Counted from the stretch's first letter, positions 34,111 through 48,300 are shown. The stretch: 64,000 nt of DNA from Atrichornis clamosus (GCA_013400975.1 WBMZ01011614.1:166173-230172), one strand, 5' to 3'. Program-made: numbers and translations. The notes: a model not told the origin generated them from the sequence alone.

Positions 34111-37100
34111 TTGGGGTTTTCTTGCATGTTTTTGCATCACCAGTCAATAATACAACCATGTAGAAAAGATTTTTTTATGACCCCCAGAATCTGTGAATGT
34201 ATAACCCAACCACTGAGATTTACTAGTAAAATTTCTGACTTGTTGAAGAAATGATAGGAATAACCAAACTTTACCCATAGAAGCAAAAATATCGTGATTC
34301 ATTCATGTATTTATCAGCTTTTCTTTCACAATGATTTATGGCTTCTAATGTAACTGTAAAATCTGAACCATTCATATCTTGTGTTTAGTGATGTTTGATG
34401 GTTTGATTTCCTGCTTCTAAGGTGATCAAAAAATGTGTGCCAAGAATATGATGCCAGATAGTAGCCTCAACTTCCACTATATGAAGGCCAAAATCTTTTG
34501 CAGTATATGATAAATATCTTTACACTTTTTTGATCATAGAACAGTATGATGTCACTTTTATTTTTTTCCTTACTTAAAATAGCATCTTCTGTTTGGAAGT
34601 TAGATTTATCTGGTGGGTGATGTTTGGGTCTGATACCGATAAAGACATTTATCCCATTCAACAGACTAGCTGTATTTTGCTGTGAAGCACTGATAGTTGC
34701 AGCAGTGTGGACATCCAGCAGCACCACTGGCTAAATTTACTTGCGACATGTGAGGGGAAGAAGTGAACAGACAAGTCAAAGGGTACTTTGATAGCTCCAG
34801 GCAGGCTGCAGTGAGTTTTTAACTAGTTAGAGGAATTTCTTTCCATTATGAGATCTGACAATTAGTCCCTCCATCCAGACATAACAATCTTTGGTAAGTT
34901 TTTTTTTTGCTAGCATTTATGCCAGGTGGGAGAATTTGATAAAAGAGAGATAACTCTGTTCAGAGCAGGCCTTCCACTGCTGTAAAGCTCTCATGGAGTA
35001 CAGATATCAGAAATGAGAATGTAGACAGAGATGTAACTAATGCTGCTGCTCAGTAAATCTTGTATTTGGATATGAAACCTAAGAAAAAGGACAAAATTAG
35101 TGGTAGGGTATCTGAATCTCTCCTTCAAAAAGGGAGTTTAAATTACCTGCTGAGAACATTTGCTCTCTGGATTCTACTGAAGCAAACTATCCCAAAATAT
35201 AGAACACAGGTCATAACAAACCAGAATTTAAATATACAGTATGAAAGAGTGCATTCATTCTTGCTGCAATTGTGTTACATTCAATGAAGTTACATCAAAG
35301 ACAAATGCAATATGGTTATTCACAGGATCTGGGAAAAAAAAATTTTTACTTGTGAATCTTAGTCTTCATAATGCAAAATTTACAATGCTACTGACAGAGG
35401 AGGAAGGTGTAGAAAATGGCTGCAACACCTGTATTTTCCTACTCTTATGTTAACTGCTAGTAGCATAGAAACCATAAACAATAGTTTTGAAGTGCAGAGC
35501 ATTTGTCAGCTTAAAACAAAAAGCCATCACCTTTAAAAATGAAATATTTGAGGCACACTCTTATGTTCAAGCCCAAAAGGAAAATAAGAAGACTCTAAGT
35601 TTCCTGAATCCTGTCCCAATTATATTTCATTTAATAACACTCAGTGAAATATCTGGTGGCAGGGGAAATGAAACTACATGATTTTATGGGATCATTCATC
35701 AAGAACTAATTGAAGCTTTCATACAGTTTAGTGCTGATAAAACACTGTAACAATAAACAATAACAAAATTCACCAGAGAAGGATTTGTTTTGCCGTGAGG
35801 AAAACGGTTCGGTTTCATCCTGGGGATTCCTGGTTAAAAGAGTCTCCAATTTAAAAAGGGATAAGCACAGGCTCCTGTGCATAATGACAGAGTGGGAGCT
35901 GTGGCAAATGTATTAGTATTGCTCCAGTGGAGCTATTCTCATTGTAAGTATTTGCTATTGTGTGTGTCTGAGGCAGGGTGCAGAACGACCAATAGGATTT
36001 TTTAAAGTTTGATTTTTTAGGCAGTTCCCATGTAGTTTTATGAAAAGTAAATTACAGCTACAGCACAAGCAACTGAATTTCTGATTTTAAAATTACTAAC
36101 TAATCTTAGTTTTATTGATTGCAGGAAAATTGTTCTATCCTATATTTCTTCATAGAATCAGGTTAGTCTTACAGTGATCGTTCTTTCTAATACAGGCTAG
36201 AGTGATATCTTGTCAATATTTAAATTGTTGAGATAAAGCATGTTGTTTCTTTATTTGATCTATTTTGTTTGAACAGAAAATTTTGGCAGTCCAGAAACAC
36301 AACAAAAATTGCCAAGAATGTATTAATTTTGATTTAAAGAATGAACTAATGACTGTTTCATCAATCTGCATCAGGAACCCAGGGAGGTTCTTAGGAAGGT
36401 GGCAGTGTAATTCAGCAGTTCCGGACCTTGCAAGGCAAACTGGAGCAAATAACTTCATTTCTTCTCTTCTTGCTCTCCTTCTGCCCTATTAAAGCGCAAA
36501 TCCTTCTGGGGTCAGGAAGTTTCATGGCACCTGTTTGTAGAACATGCTCTCTAGTGAGCCTCTTTTGTCAGCTAGAACTCCTGGAAGTACAAAAAAATTG
36601 GGAGAAAACTATAATAAATAACATTAATGAGGCACAATATCAGATGAATGGTTTTATTCTAGATCGTATAGCAGGAAACAGCATTCTGTATGCTTGTAAG
36701 AGTTGATTCTTGAGACATTCTAACTAATTGATCTTTCTGTATGATCTTATCAGAGAAGGGTAGGAGAAGCAATCATATTTTGATAATTAAGTCTACTTTG
36801 GTATTTTCCTTATTGGAATTAAAAATTATATATATCTGTAGACACATCCTCATGAAATTTTAGTGAATGTTTTTCTGCTTTTTTTTTTTTGGGAGGGAGG
36901 AAATAGAAGACTTAAAATATGATCAAATAATATTTGGAGTCTACCTTGCCTGTGTTTGTTACTCACAATAGCAGAATCAGTAGGGCATGTTTTCCCTCTC
37001 AGATACACATGTGTAGATCCATCACCTTAGAGCAGTCATAGCTGTCATGCTCTATTCTGTCACGTTGGCCTTTAGTACATCTGAATTTCTATTGTAGCTG

Positions 37101-39743
37101 TAAAAGTTGTGAAAGGGGCTCAATCAGATTGGTGATCCCAAGGTAGGGTGCTTTATACCTGATGATGGATGACTGTGATGGACCTTAGACACCCAGGCAG
37201 GTTGGGACTGCAATTATAGAAGTGTAAATGTAAAACAAGTTTCAAATTTTGGCCAGTCAAAGACCAGAATTAATTGAGTCTACCTCCATATCTCACAGGA
37301 TGTCAATGTCCCCAGAGTTCAGAAATATTTAATCTGAACTTATATCAGAGATTGCATATAAATGAAGTGAATACATGAAGACATGATAGAGCTGTGGCTG
37401 ATCAATCTTTATTTAATGGTAGATGACTTCAAATCACTGGTATGCAGAGCTAGGAAGAACCCTGAGCTTTCAGAATGTTACATGTTATCAAATACTATTT
37501 TCTATATAAGTTGAACTGATATTTAATCAGACTAGGGCTATATTTTCTGCATTTCATTTACCCCAGTAGAGTTTATTGAAAATACTAATATGATTTTTCA
37601 CATTTTAGTAAAATAAAGAAGTTTTAATGCATGGATATAGCTGTTTTCTCTGGATATATAATTAAGCAAAAGGTTGCTTTCATCAGTCAGCAAAAAGCTA
37701 GATGATATCTTTAAGATTGTCTTTTACAATTAATTTGAGGCTTCTGAATGGTCGCATATTCCAAGCATTTTGCACTCCTATTGTCTCATTAAAGTTTCCT
37801 TTTTCTCTTAACCTTTCAATGACTCTCTTAATCTTCTTTCCATAGTGTCTGTATAAATACTTCTATCTGGGCCAGCACAGGCCCTAAACCATGTAACATG
37901 GGGCCCATACTCAAGGGGAAAATGCACCAAAACCAGACACCATCAGCTGGGCACAGAGATAATGCCATGTTTGGCATTGTCTCTGGAGATTATTTGTGTT
38001 CCACTTGACTGAGGTATAACACCTACCTCTTCCATTATTCATACCTAAAAAAAGTAGGAATACAATGAGCCAATGTGGCAGCCATCACTACACCTGTCCT
38101 TTCCTGCTCTGCATCACATGACTGTGCCCACTTCCAAGCACAAGCCTCAAAACAAGGGGTACAAATTCCTGTGCTGATTTGCCACAGAAACTTTGGCTGA
38201 CAACTTTTTGTACATTTTGTTGCTTTGCCAAATCTTTTGGAGGAAAATTATATGTATCTTTGCAACACATTTTTCTTATGCATAGCGAGCAGACCTTTCT
38301 TTTTATTTCAATGGGACTGTTCCTACCATCTCTCTGATTCCCACAAACAATTAATTCTTTATGGAATGAGCATGCACAAGCCATCCAGGCTTTTCAAAAT
38401 CTGAGTACTGCATATTTCTCAATCAGTATGTGCTCTGACATTTTTATTTTTAAGTTCTACAAGGCAACTATATTTATCAAACTATCATCTAATTTTGTTT
38501 TAGTGCAAGAAATTAACCTTTGACTTTTAATAATTTTCAGTGTTTTCACTGATTTGTAGCCTGGTTTTCAATTCACCCAGAAATGTCTGTGAACTGATCA
38601 CAGTTAAAGCAAGGTGTTAGCAGATGAAACTAGAGGAAGATTTATTTCCACCTTGTATTATTTTCATAGTCTGCTTTTTATAATTTTTTAAAATGTGTGT
38701 TTGTTTATTAACTCAAATTAGGAAATACATAAGCAATAAAACCTGTCGGAACGCCTCCAAGCAGAATCAATAATTTCTATCCAATGGCTATCGTTGAGGC
38801 TGCCACTGAATTTTCCCTAGTAGGATAAATACCCCTAAATTTTAACTTTGATTCAGAAAAAACATTTGGACATATCACTAATTCTCACTGATGTAGGCAG
38901 GTGCCTAATTTGCAAGATATATTAGTACTACCCAATTGCTCTAAATTGAATATAGGCTTAAATGTCTTGCTGAATAAACCCTTACCATTGAAATTGAGCC
39001 ATGGAAACAATTCAGCTGCACTGGGATCAGCCACACTTACCTATTATATAATGAATGGAAAGCTATCTGAAGGGTAGCAGTTGTGGCACTGATAATATAG
39101 GAATGGAAGCAATTGCATCAAGATGTGCATGTATGTGCATTCTTTTGTGTGAAAAATAGATGTAAAATTATACATAATGAGGAAAAATAGGATGCACTTT
39201 TGTGTAAACTCTTCTCATGTACAAAAATGAAACAGAGAGAAATCATTCTTTTTTACTTCTTGTCTGTAGGTATTCCAAAATTTCTAGGCTGTGAAATTAA
39301 TGCAGGAGAAATGTGAAAAATTTATCAAGTGGTTTATCTTTCTGTACTATTAATAAATATAAGACGCCTATAGTGCTTGCCATTTAAACACTTTGAGTTA
39401 TATGCACTTGAAGTTTTGCATGCCTTATGTATAATAACATAGATTTTCATTGTTCCTAGTGTGTTCTGGGCATGCTTGACAGGATAGGAAGAGAAGTTCC
39501 AAGATTCTGTTTACTATTTACTAGTATCCAACTTCAGCTTGGCAAGTTTAAATTGTTCTAACTTCTGGTGACTGGCTTTTTCAAGCGATTGATATTTCAC
39601 GAGATAAGAGCAGTACTCCGTACATATTTTTATTCTTCAGGTCATGTTTCTCAAGATGAACCAAGCTGTAAAGAGCCTCAGAGTAATGTACATAAGCACC
39701 TTGGCGATTCTCCCATCCTTGCAAGATTCCTACATGGAAGCTT
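34111..39743. other. Non-genic sequence, nothing recognised
   Basis: A long AT-rich stretch with T-runs near 34900 and 36876. Open frames reach about 98 codons with no domain. Neither CR1 nor LTR text was recognised. Confidence 0.55.
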
Positions 39744-39796
39744 GTCAGCTTTACTATTTATTTTCCAGCTAAGTCAGCTTTACTATTTATTTTCCA
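39744..39796 (+). repeat. Perfect 24-bp local duplication
   Basis: GTCAGCTTTACTATTTATTT plus TCCA occurs at 39744-39767 and again, without a mismatch, at 39773-39796, with a period of 29 bp. It lies inside an 82-codon open frame; since 29 is not a multiple of three the copies are read in different frames, which argues against coding function. Confidence 0.95.
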
Positions 39797-41392
39797 CATC
39801 AGATTGTATAAACTAGAAAACAAGGAACAAGAGAATTAAGCATAGTGTGCTATATTGATGTCTCCCAAAATGGTCAGTAGTGGAATTTAGGATTAAATGT
39901 ACTTAATTTAACTTTCAATGTCTGCAGTGGCAATGTTTACGCCCGAGTTCATCACCACAGATTCCTTCTGTAGCAGAATGGCACCTTCATGTCAGTAGTG
40001 CTCTGAGTTATATTTAAGCACATATTTTTGGTTATAACTAACTTCATATTATAAATACCTGTATTTAGTCAAATAAACCTACCTCTGGAATCTCAATTAT
40101 ATAGTTTCATCACAGACCTTTGGCTTTTCTACTGAAAAGAGCTGTCTCTGGGCAAGCACCGATGCTTCTCTTACAATGTTTCAACTTCTGTTTTGTGTGG
40201 CAGAAATAACAGTAATATTTGAGGCGGTAGAATAATAAGCAAGTCAAATAAAGAAAAGCCCTGGCCTTACCCGGGATCAGAATGCCTCCTGCTCATTTGC
40301 CTGGGCTCCTTTCACAGAGGCCATATCTGACTGCTCTTCCTGTTTCAAAGATAAACCAGAATGCCTAAAGACAGGAATGAAAAAAAAACCTAACCAACCA
40401 AAAACCCCAGGAATAAAAGACAGAAATAAAATACTCTCTGTACAAGAGTAGACAACATAAACAGAAAAATAAGACCAAATGGTCTTGCTTTCATCAATTG
40501 TATCACAGCTAGAGGAAACTCTACAGTAGATATCTGGTTTAGAAAAGTCTATGGTGTAATCCAAAGCATAACAGAAAACTTCCCAGTTCCCTAAAAATTG
40601 CTTGCAACATGCTAAAATGCAAAAAGCTCCCATAACCAGAATATCCCAGAGGAAGAGAGAAGAATAAACATTTCACCAAATTCCTAGGTGGTGAACTAGT
40701 ATGTTAAAGAAAATGCATATATTACAAAGCAAAAGGAAAAGAAAATTACTGTGACAAGTAACTATGAGTGACATGGGGAAAGCAATTCCTGGTAACATAA
40801 AATCTAGCAAAGGATTTAACCTTGAGAAAGTGAGCAGGACTCCAAAGCACACACCCAGCTTATCTCATTTTTTTATAAGGGCAGTCCATCCTGCTTTCTG
40901 CCTTGGATCACTGCAACTTTCCAGGCGCAGGAAAAGTTTAAAGTTTCACAAATTATAGCTGCTCCACACCTTGAAGGCTTTCTCTGCACATTTCTGGTGC
41001 CTACAAAACCCATCAGGAGGACTAATAAAAGATGTTATGAAACAGCAGAGCTAGAGGTTCGTTTCAAAGCCTTCTAGAGACACCACGACCTCAAGTGCCC
41101 CAAACGTGCCAGTCCCACCCTTTCCTCCTCAGCCGTCTCTGTGCTGCCTCTGTGCTACAAATTACCAGAGACAAGGAGGGCAGAGCAGAAATACTGTTAC
41201 ATGCACACCCCTTTTCTGTTTGTTACACAATCCCTTCCCTATTTCCAGACTTAATTTTAACATGTTCCTTGACTTCTTAATCTGTTTGCAAGGCTACTCC
41301 AGCGTTTTACCAGATAACTAAAAAACAATATCAGACGGAATAGTTTTAATTTCCAGTCTGAATTTATTTGTGACCAATTTGTAACCATCTAA
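39797..41392. other. Non-genic sequence, nothing recognised
   Basis: The 118-codon minus-strand frame at 40277-40633 and the frames at 41095-41321 show no domain. No repeat family was recognised. Confidence 0.5.
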
Positions 41393-41447
41393 TTGTGTGC
41401 CTGCACTAAATGGGAGTTTTCCCACTGAGTGTAATTGGATCAGGCCC
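41393..41447. repeat. Old palindromic interspersed repeat, copy 3 (half)
   Basis: AAATGGGAGTTTTCCCACTG followed by AGTGTAATTGGATCAGGCCC corresponds to the second half of the family at 20521 and 25890: inner arm, centre, inner arm, then the GATCAGGCCC end. The first arm is eroded. Confidence 0.45.
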
Positions 41448-41711
41448 CAAACCGCAAAGACAGCTGCTCTTATTACGGCGTGGAAAACAGGCAGGGGCTG
41501 GGTGTTACTGCATAATGACAGCAGTAAATTATATTCCAAGGGCAAGATCAGAAGCTGGTGTAAATCAATACAACTCAACTGGCTTTTAAAAAGTTTTATC
41601 AGTGTGTGCAAGCTGCTAGTTTGGCCCAAACATTTTCTCAGCAGATTTTAAAGCTCATCCTGCTGCATAATGCATGCTAGGGAATTACTTCCAGCAGCTC
41701 CTGCACCAAAC
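41448..41711. other. Non-genic sequence, nothing firmly recognised
   Basis: Moderately GC-richer than its flanks. No feature assigned. Confidence 0.4.
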
Positions 41712-42085
41712 CTAACTTGTCTGACTGAACCCAGGCTTGTATTTTAGAAAGTCATCCAAACTTGTTTTAGAGAGTATGTATCATGGAAAATCTATCCCAC
41801 TCCCAGAAACATTTTTCAAACATTTACTCTCTTTGTTTTTAAAGAAACTAAGTCACTTTATTTCCTTTCTCACTGTCAGGTTCTAGCTAGATTTCCTATC
41901 TCTTTATTCCTAATATGTAATAGCTTCCTCACTCAAATTTCCTCTTCTTATATTTAGAGTTCTACAAAATTATTGTGATACTCTCTAGTCTCCATGCTGG
42001 GAAGCTTAGTTAATTAAACCTTTATTTTATTCGGTCATTATTTTGCAATTTTCCAAATCAAGCATTTTCTACAGCCTTTCTTATT
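41712..42085 (-). mobile_element. Old CR1-type LINE fragment, minus strand
   Basis: The plus-strand text follows the antisense order of the same old CR1 type as at 25130. TTTTAGAAAGTCATCCAAAC near 41743 is the pair of the block at 25282. A segment ending in AACATTTTTCAAACATTTAC and CTAAGTCACTTTATTTCC matches the antisense of the conserved region upstream, and GTTCTAGCTAGATTTCC near 41881 and CTTTCTTATTGTTCAAACTC near 42076 continue it. The divergence is large, so ends are approximate. The 3' terminal segment seen at 25130 is missing here. Confidence 0.5.
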
Positions 42086-42559
42086 GTTCAAACTCACCAC
42101 ATTGGTTGCTTTATAGGATGATTAGGTAGCTTCTGATGTAAAAATTTATAGTCTGATATGTTTAACTAGAATTAGAAAAAAATATTTGTCTGTTTCCTGG
42201 GAGAGAAAATGTAAAGTATCAGACAATAGCTACATTAATTTGACTACAGTTTAGTGTTTATAAGGAATGATATATGTAATGGAATTACTCTTTGGAACAA
42301 TCTCTGTTATTCTCTTTTAGCATATAGACACAATTCACTGATTTCTTTAAATCAGGTGAGATTTTGAAAGGCATGCAGCCACACTCCTTGAAACTAGTTC
42401 TGAAAGTGTAATCAACTTTGATTTGCCTGAAGATAATAGTAAAACTCACTAATTTCAAATTAGGGAAAATAAGAAAAACGTTTCCCTGAAGAGAAAAATA
42501 CTAACTATATTATTGTGTGTTTATTTTTGAGGACTTAAATAATGCAGTTGTGTGTCTTA
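42086..42559. other. Non-genic sequence, nothing recognised
   Basis: AT-rich interval between the old CR1 and the LTR. The LTR may start somewhat further left than I place it. Confidence 0.45.
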
Positions 42560-43015
42560 AACCACTGTTCCCATAAGATAAGTCACCACAACAGAACCTG
42601 AGATAAGCGCAGACAGCAACAGGAAGATGGTAATTCCAGACCTGGGTAACATGCCTGGACAAAAATTCCCACCATGGCAAACAGTGGGAAAGGCAGCAAG
42701 TGCTTATGCACATGCCATCTCAAGTTGTGGGAACGGCATCTACACCTTGTGAATACCCAGGACCTAGGCTGTATAGAAGTGGTACCTTACAAAGAGTTAG
42801 TCGGGCACACCCCTCCAGTGAAGAAGGGTGCAGAAGGACAAGTGGGATGCAGCAGGAATTCATGTGGTGGTGATGCCTATTCCTTAACCTCTCTCTCTCT
42901 CTCTTCTTCTTCCCACTCCTTCTCTCCTCCTATTTCTATCTCTCTACCTCATATTCACTGTTAAATAAAATCTGTACTATTGACTTCAGTTTACCATAAT
43001 TCAGGCAGAGGCATA
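42560..43015 (+). mobile_element. Solitary LTR of an endogenous retrovirus-like element (copy A)
   Basis: This region has an LTR-like architecture. A possible TATA box, CTGTATAGAAGTGG, lies near 42769. A CT-rich tract runs from about 42888 to 42945, the polyadenylation signal AATAAA is at 42964-42969, and the block CTATTGACTTCAG and TTCAGGCAGAGGCA (43000-43013) closes the element. The last three elements recur in the same order at 61380-61500, which is good evidence that both are copies of one family. No gag, pol or env coding flanks it, so it is a solo LTR. The left end and target-site duplication are not identified, and the family name is unknown to me. Confidence 0.65.
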
Positions 43016-44829
43016 CATTGTAATTGTATCTTAAGATATTTTCATAAAGATAAAAGTCTTTGTGGCTCTGTAACTAACTGTCATGCTTGATATGTCCATG
43101 AATATGTTTTAAAATTGGCCAGGCACACAGTGCCCCAAGCTAATGCCGTCTTGATCTTCAACAGTAATGTTCAGGAGTAATAGGAAGACAAGCGCAGTAC
43201 AAATTTTAGTACTTGACTTTTCTTTCAAAAGAAATTTGGCTAGGAAGGCTTTAGTAGCCTGAGAGTAAAAGGGACTTTTAGACTTAGAGTACAGCTAGGA
43301 TGATAACTGCAATTCGTGTATGTTCATTGTCACAAGATTTTCAACATTATGAACCATCTTGGAACATGTAAGAGGGATAAAAACATGAGGACTAGAACAA
43401 ATAAATATATTTACAGATTGGAAAAGGGAGAAAGAGTTAAAAAAAGGTGAAATATGAAGAAAAACAATTAAACCAAAACATGTTCAACTGGTTCATTAAA
43501 GCATAATAAGCAATTAAGAAACTTGTATTTATTTAGTGCTGTGAGAATAATTTGAGTATAAGCCTTGTTAACTTCAGTTGTCCAAATCAAGGAGGATCTG
43601 TCAAGGAGGTTCTCATCAATCTTGTATAATGACTACAGAAGCATTTAGCTGATCTGAGGGCACAGCTGGATTTTCATCCAACCCTTTCATTTGGAAGCTC
43701 TAATTTAACACTTAGAGGAAAACTCCTGTGTTGCTCTGTCAAACTTTGTCTGGATAAACACTTTTTTTAAGAAGAATTCTCTTGACAAATACAATTTCAA
43801 AGTAAAAAGTGTTACTAAAGGTATATCTGTGCAAGTTGCATTAATTTTGTAGTAGTGAAGATGCATCCCACAGAGATGGTTTCACCAGACCACCCGGATA
43901 ACTCAGCCTTGCAATGGTATATTGGGAGAATTAGACTGAGATTAGAGCATATCTCATGAAAAAGAGTGAGAATATTAAGTTTACTCCAAAGATTGACAGG
44001 AGGGTAAAAAACTGCCACAGAACAGTGAGAAAAATACTGACAAAGATCCTGAAAATAGGAAGTATTGGGCTATTCACAGCATGAATTAAAGTAGGGGGGA
44101 AGACAGAGATGCAGATTTTAAGTGTCTGCATAAAAATTATAAGTGCAAGATATATGGGAGATAAAAAAAGAAAATTATAATGGATACTGTGAAATAATTT
44201 CCATTATTAGAGCAGGAATGTAAGCTGGTTCAAGAAACACAGGAAAACAGGAAGTTTAGGTAATATTAGGAAGAAATAAGAGAGAGCAGTGTCTTAGTTG
44301 TATTGTGTAGGGTATAGATAAATTCAAAATCTCTAGGTAAAAGAAACAGAATGCCATGTAAAGATCTATAAGGCACTGTAGAAGTAGAAAGGTAAGGAAG
44401 AGGAAGAAGATTTCAGTTTTATGTTTTTTGGGGGGATTTTTTTTGTTGATTTGCTTTTTTTTAAATGAAAATATTCCAAAATTTAATAGCATCATTCACG
44501 GGATTTGTAGCTCACTGGAAATTTGAACAGTCTGAGCATATGTTGAAAAGGGAGTGCAGTAGGACCCTGACTGTGAGGTAAGTTGTATTGATGAACATGT
44601 TTTGATAAAGTACAGAAAACAGCAAGAAAGGAGGATTTTAAAATTCAGTTCTAAGCAGTTGGTTCAGAAGTGCACAAAGAAGTCTGAAAAAAACTAACTA
44701 GGCAGCAGGGTTTAAGAGTTATAAAAGAAGTCAGAGGTCGAACATATGTTAATAACATGTTATCCTTCAAGAGGAAAATCAAAACTTGCATTGCAATGTA
44801 CACCTGCTCATACACTTACCTGCAAAACA
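43016..44829. other. Non-genic sequence, nothing recognised
   Basis: AT-rich, purine-rich DNA with no recognisable gene or repeat. Confidence 0.5.
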
Positions 44830-45300
44830 AGGGAAGAGATTGTCCCTTCCCCTCTGCATTGTGCAGGCTATTCCATCCTTGGCACTGGGCAGTCTTCAGC
44901 TTCTGTGTGCTTGGTGTGGACCTTGTACTTCAAGGAAGTGTGGAACAGCTGAGGTCAAGAAGAAGGATAATCAGATGTCCAGACTATTTGATATAATAAG
45001 AAATACAAATTGAATTAACATAGTTTAGGTCCAAAAAGCAAAGATAGGGAGGGCAAGGAGGAAAGATGATACCTATCTCTGATTATATGAGAAGTTTCAT
45101 GATTAAAAAAAAAAAGGATTGAATAGTTTTCCATGTCAGAGTGGCTAGCACAGAAGGTAACAGAATCAAATTGCAGAAAATCAGGTCTGGCATTAGTTAA
45201 ATGATCCTACTGATAATGATCACCAATAATGGGGAGAAGAGGATCTAAAAGGGTTACTGAGTTCCCACTACTTGAAGATCATTTATCTCCATTTTTCTTC
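44830..45300 (+). mobile_element. Old CR1-type LINE fragment, plus strand
   Basis: Several islands fall in the sense order of an old CR1. GAGATTGTCCCTTCCCCTC lies near 44835. TTGTACTTCAAGGAAGTGTGG follows near 44924. TAGTTTTCCATGTCAGAGTG is near 45125, followed by AGGTAACAGAATCAAATTGC. AGGGTTACTGAGTTCCCACT and ACTTGAAGATCATTTA lie near 45249-45285. Spacing between islands is about what the element requires. Divergence is high and no open frame survives. An A11 run near 45105 is probably a later slippage change. Confidence 0.5.
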
Positions 45301-48300
45301 TGGGTACTCATTTAATATCTGTAAAATTATTGGTGGGATATAAAAAAAAGTTTGTCTTGATATCATACAATAAAATTAGAGAACATTAGTTAATTGTATG
45401 TCTCTTTGCCCAAGGAAGAGGACTGGTCCATTTAGTTATACCACACTTGACATGACCTATATTTGCTATAGTCAAACATGGGTGTTAGAGGGGACATTGA
45501 GGAGGCTAATGTTTGTTTAGGTTAGCATAGAGTAGGAAATAGCCTTTATATTCTGCAAAATGTTTTAAACATTTCCGAAGATTTCCATTTCTTGTCAGCC
45601 TAAATCTTATTCTATTTCTTTGCATTTTTAATCTGTTCTTCCAATTGGAAAAACATGCCTTGGTCAGAAAAGAGTAGTGGAAGAGTGTTCACTAGACACT
45701 TAGAATATAAAGATTCAGGAGACTCAGGTCCCCTGCATAACTGCTATTTGCTTCCTACCTGTATTCTGATCAAAAGTTATCCAGTTATCCAGAAGTGATT
45801 TTTTTTTCTCTCATCCTTTATTTGGGAGGAGTTGTCCAATAATTATTTTTAAAATAATAAATAATTAATTATAAATAAATAGTTTATAACAACTGGATAT
45901 ATCAAGAGACAATGCAGGATATATCCTTCCAACAGTGAATCTGTTTATGTCAAAAATAAGAATATAGCTCATGCTCAGGGCTCAGTCAATATGCGAAAGG
46001 AGCAAGGTCAGGATAAGTATTTTCCTTGTAGTTGTCTCTGTTGGCTTTCAAAAAATTTTATTTAACTACATCAAGATTTGGTTGTTTATAGCTGTTGCAT
46101 ATTTATAAGTTCCTGGCTTGAATGTACAAAGTGTAAATTCTCAGATAGGTCATCCAAGAAATAGCACATTTTTCTCCCTCTGTTTTTTCACATCACAAAA
46201 GTAAAATTCAAACTGCAGTATTTAAAGACAAATCTGAACTGCCAAAACAAAATGATTGTTCTGGTACTGCAAGGAAAACCTAAAAAGGTGAAACCCAACA
46301 AAACCCAAATCCATACCTCTCCTTATTTAGTCTTCACTATATTACCACATATATCCAGATCATTTTCACCAGAGGTTCTCTGACCTGTTGTCTTGCTTTT
46401 CGTCCTTTTGGACATTCCAGTGACTTTTCCAGTGACATTTGGAATGAACAGGCTTAGGTTTCTTCCAGAAGAGGTGTATTGTTATAATTTTGTGTGGTTG
46501 ACATAAATATATTTGATGGAATGAGTTATAGGAGCAATAGGCATTGCAATTTCTTACTGAAGTACATAAAACATGCAAGTTAAAATACTGCCAAGTTTTC
46601 TGGCCTCTTCTGCCTATATAGAGGCACTGAAAAGGCATCTGCTAAGGAGCATCACATCCTTGGTTACCAGCAAATATTTTTATTGGTATGTAAGTCATGT
46701 TAGAACTTCTGCTTTTACACTTTATGATGAGGCGATACATAACTACAGCAGCACATATTCCCTGTGAGAGGAGCTCGTTCTGGAAAGCAGTGTTCTCCAG
46801 AAGGTTTTAAACATTGTTGTAGCAAATGCAGCAACCAGTGAAATGACAGCACAGAGCAATTTAGATAGCTGACATTTCATACCAACACTCTGTTTAATAC
46901 TAAACATAATAGTATTCTAGGAAATTTATAAGGCACTCCTACTCCTTTAATCAAAACTCTCAGCTTAAGAGATTCTGCTGCAATACTTTCTTTGTATAGA
47001 CAACAAAACTAATGGATGGGATAAGAGTCCTGCTAAAAGTTAGTTTAAAACTGGTGGTACCCCAGGTTGAGTGATCCCACACGTGGATGTTCCCCGGGCT
47101 CAGTAGCTTACAGGAGTATTTTCTGTGTCGTCCACATTCCTAGAAGAAATCTCTCGTTCAAGGGACAGAGGAAAAAAATCTTGAGGGAATGAGCAGCTCT
47201 CCTCTTCATCTCTTACTTTCATGGGAAGGGATGTAATCTTATTGTAAAATATATTTTAAAAGCAAATATTTTGCAATGTCACAATACATTTTAAAACATA
47301 CTTCCAAACTGAGAATGTTTAAAGGTTCATGCACACAAGGATGTTACCTGAGTGATAGATTTCCTATACTGAAAGGTTTTTTCATGTAAATTGCTCGGTA
47401 ATTGCATTTCAAAACTGCATTGATTTCTTATATGTCAATACTTATTAGAGATTAAATGTCCAGGTTCTGTGAGGTAGGTGAGCATCTAAAGTTGGAGCTC
47501 TTCTGAGAGGTTGTTTTTTTCAGTAAGGCTTCGGTTTGGGATACTTTCTATTTCTTTTAAAAAGCTCCTTTTATCCTCTGTCTGCCTTTGGCTAGCAGAT
47601 CTCTTTTCTCTTCGTTTTAACTCCTCCACAGTGCTTTTTAGAAATGATTCAGTGAAGCAGCACTGGCCCCCTTGTACAAAATTCCCAATGTACATTGAGA
47701 ATTTATCTTATTTCTGCTATGCGTTATAATTACAAGTTCCAATCAAAGTACATCTTTTGAGTTACAAGTTTGTGTCATTGCTTTAGTAGATATGCAAATG
47801 TTATGTATTTAACATGCAAATGAAGTGAAATAAATATAATGCATGAAGTCTGTATTCCATCTCAGAAGTAATTGTAATGTGTAATAAGGGTTCGGCAGCC
47901 AGGTTTGACAAGAGAGAAGGCACAACAATTTTTATTTACTGCAAGAGCACTCATCTCTGTCTGACCTCTCCTGGTTCTGGTGACATTTAATGTAAATTTG
48001 GCACTCTGATTTCTATATGTGATGGCAGGCATAGCTGTATTACTTTTGCATTATTTCACTGGCTTAGTCACAATCATTTTTACAACTTGATGCTTCTTCA
48101 TATAGTACTGAGTGTCTGTGTTTATGAGCTACAGAATGGTTATAAGTCAGAACAAATGTGTACTGTCTAGCAGATGATGCTTTGTGAAAATGCTCGAAAT
48201 AGGATACTACCAAAATAATTCTTTATTTGGTATATGTCTGAGCTTCTGGCACATTAGAAATCAGCTAAGGGTTGAATTGGGATGACTATGCTCAAGAATT

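Noticed and set aside
40277..40633. 118-codon minus-strand frame
   Set aside because: No recognisable domain and no splice context; composition like the flanks.
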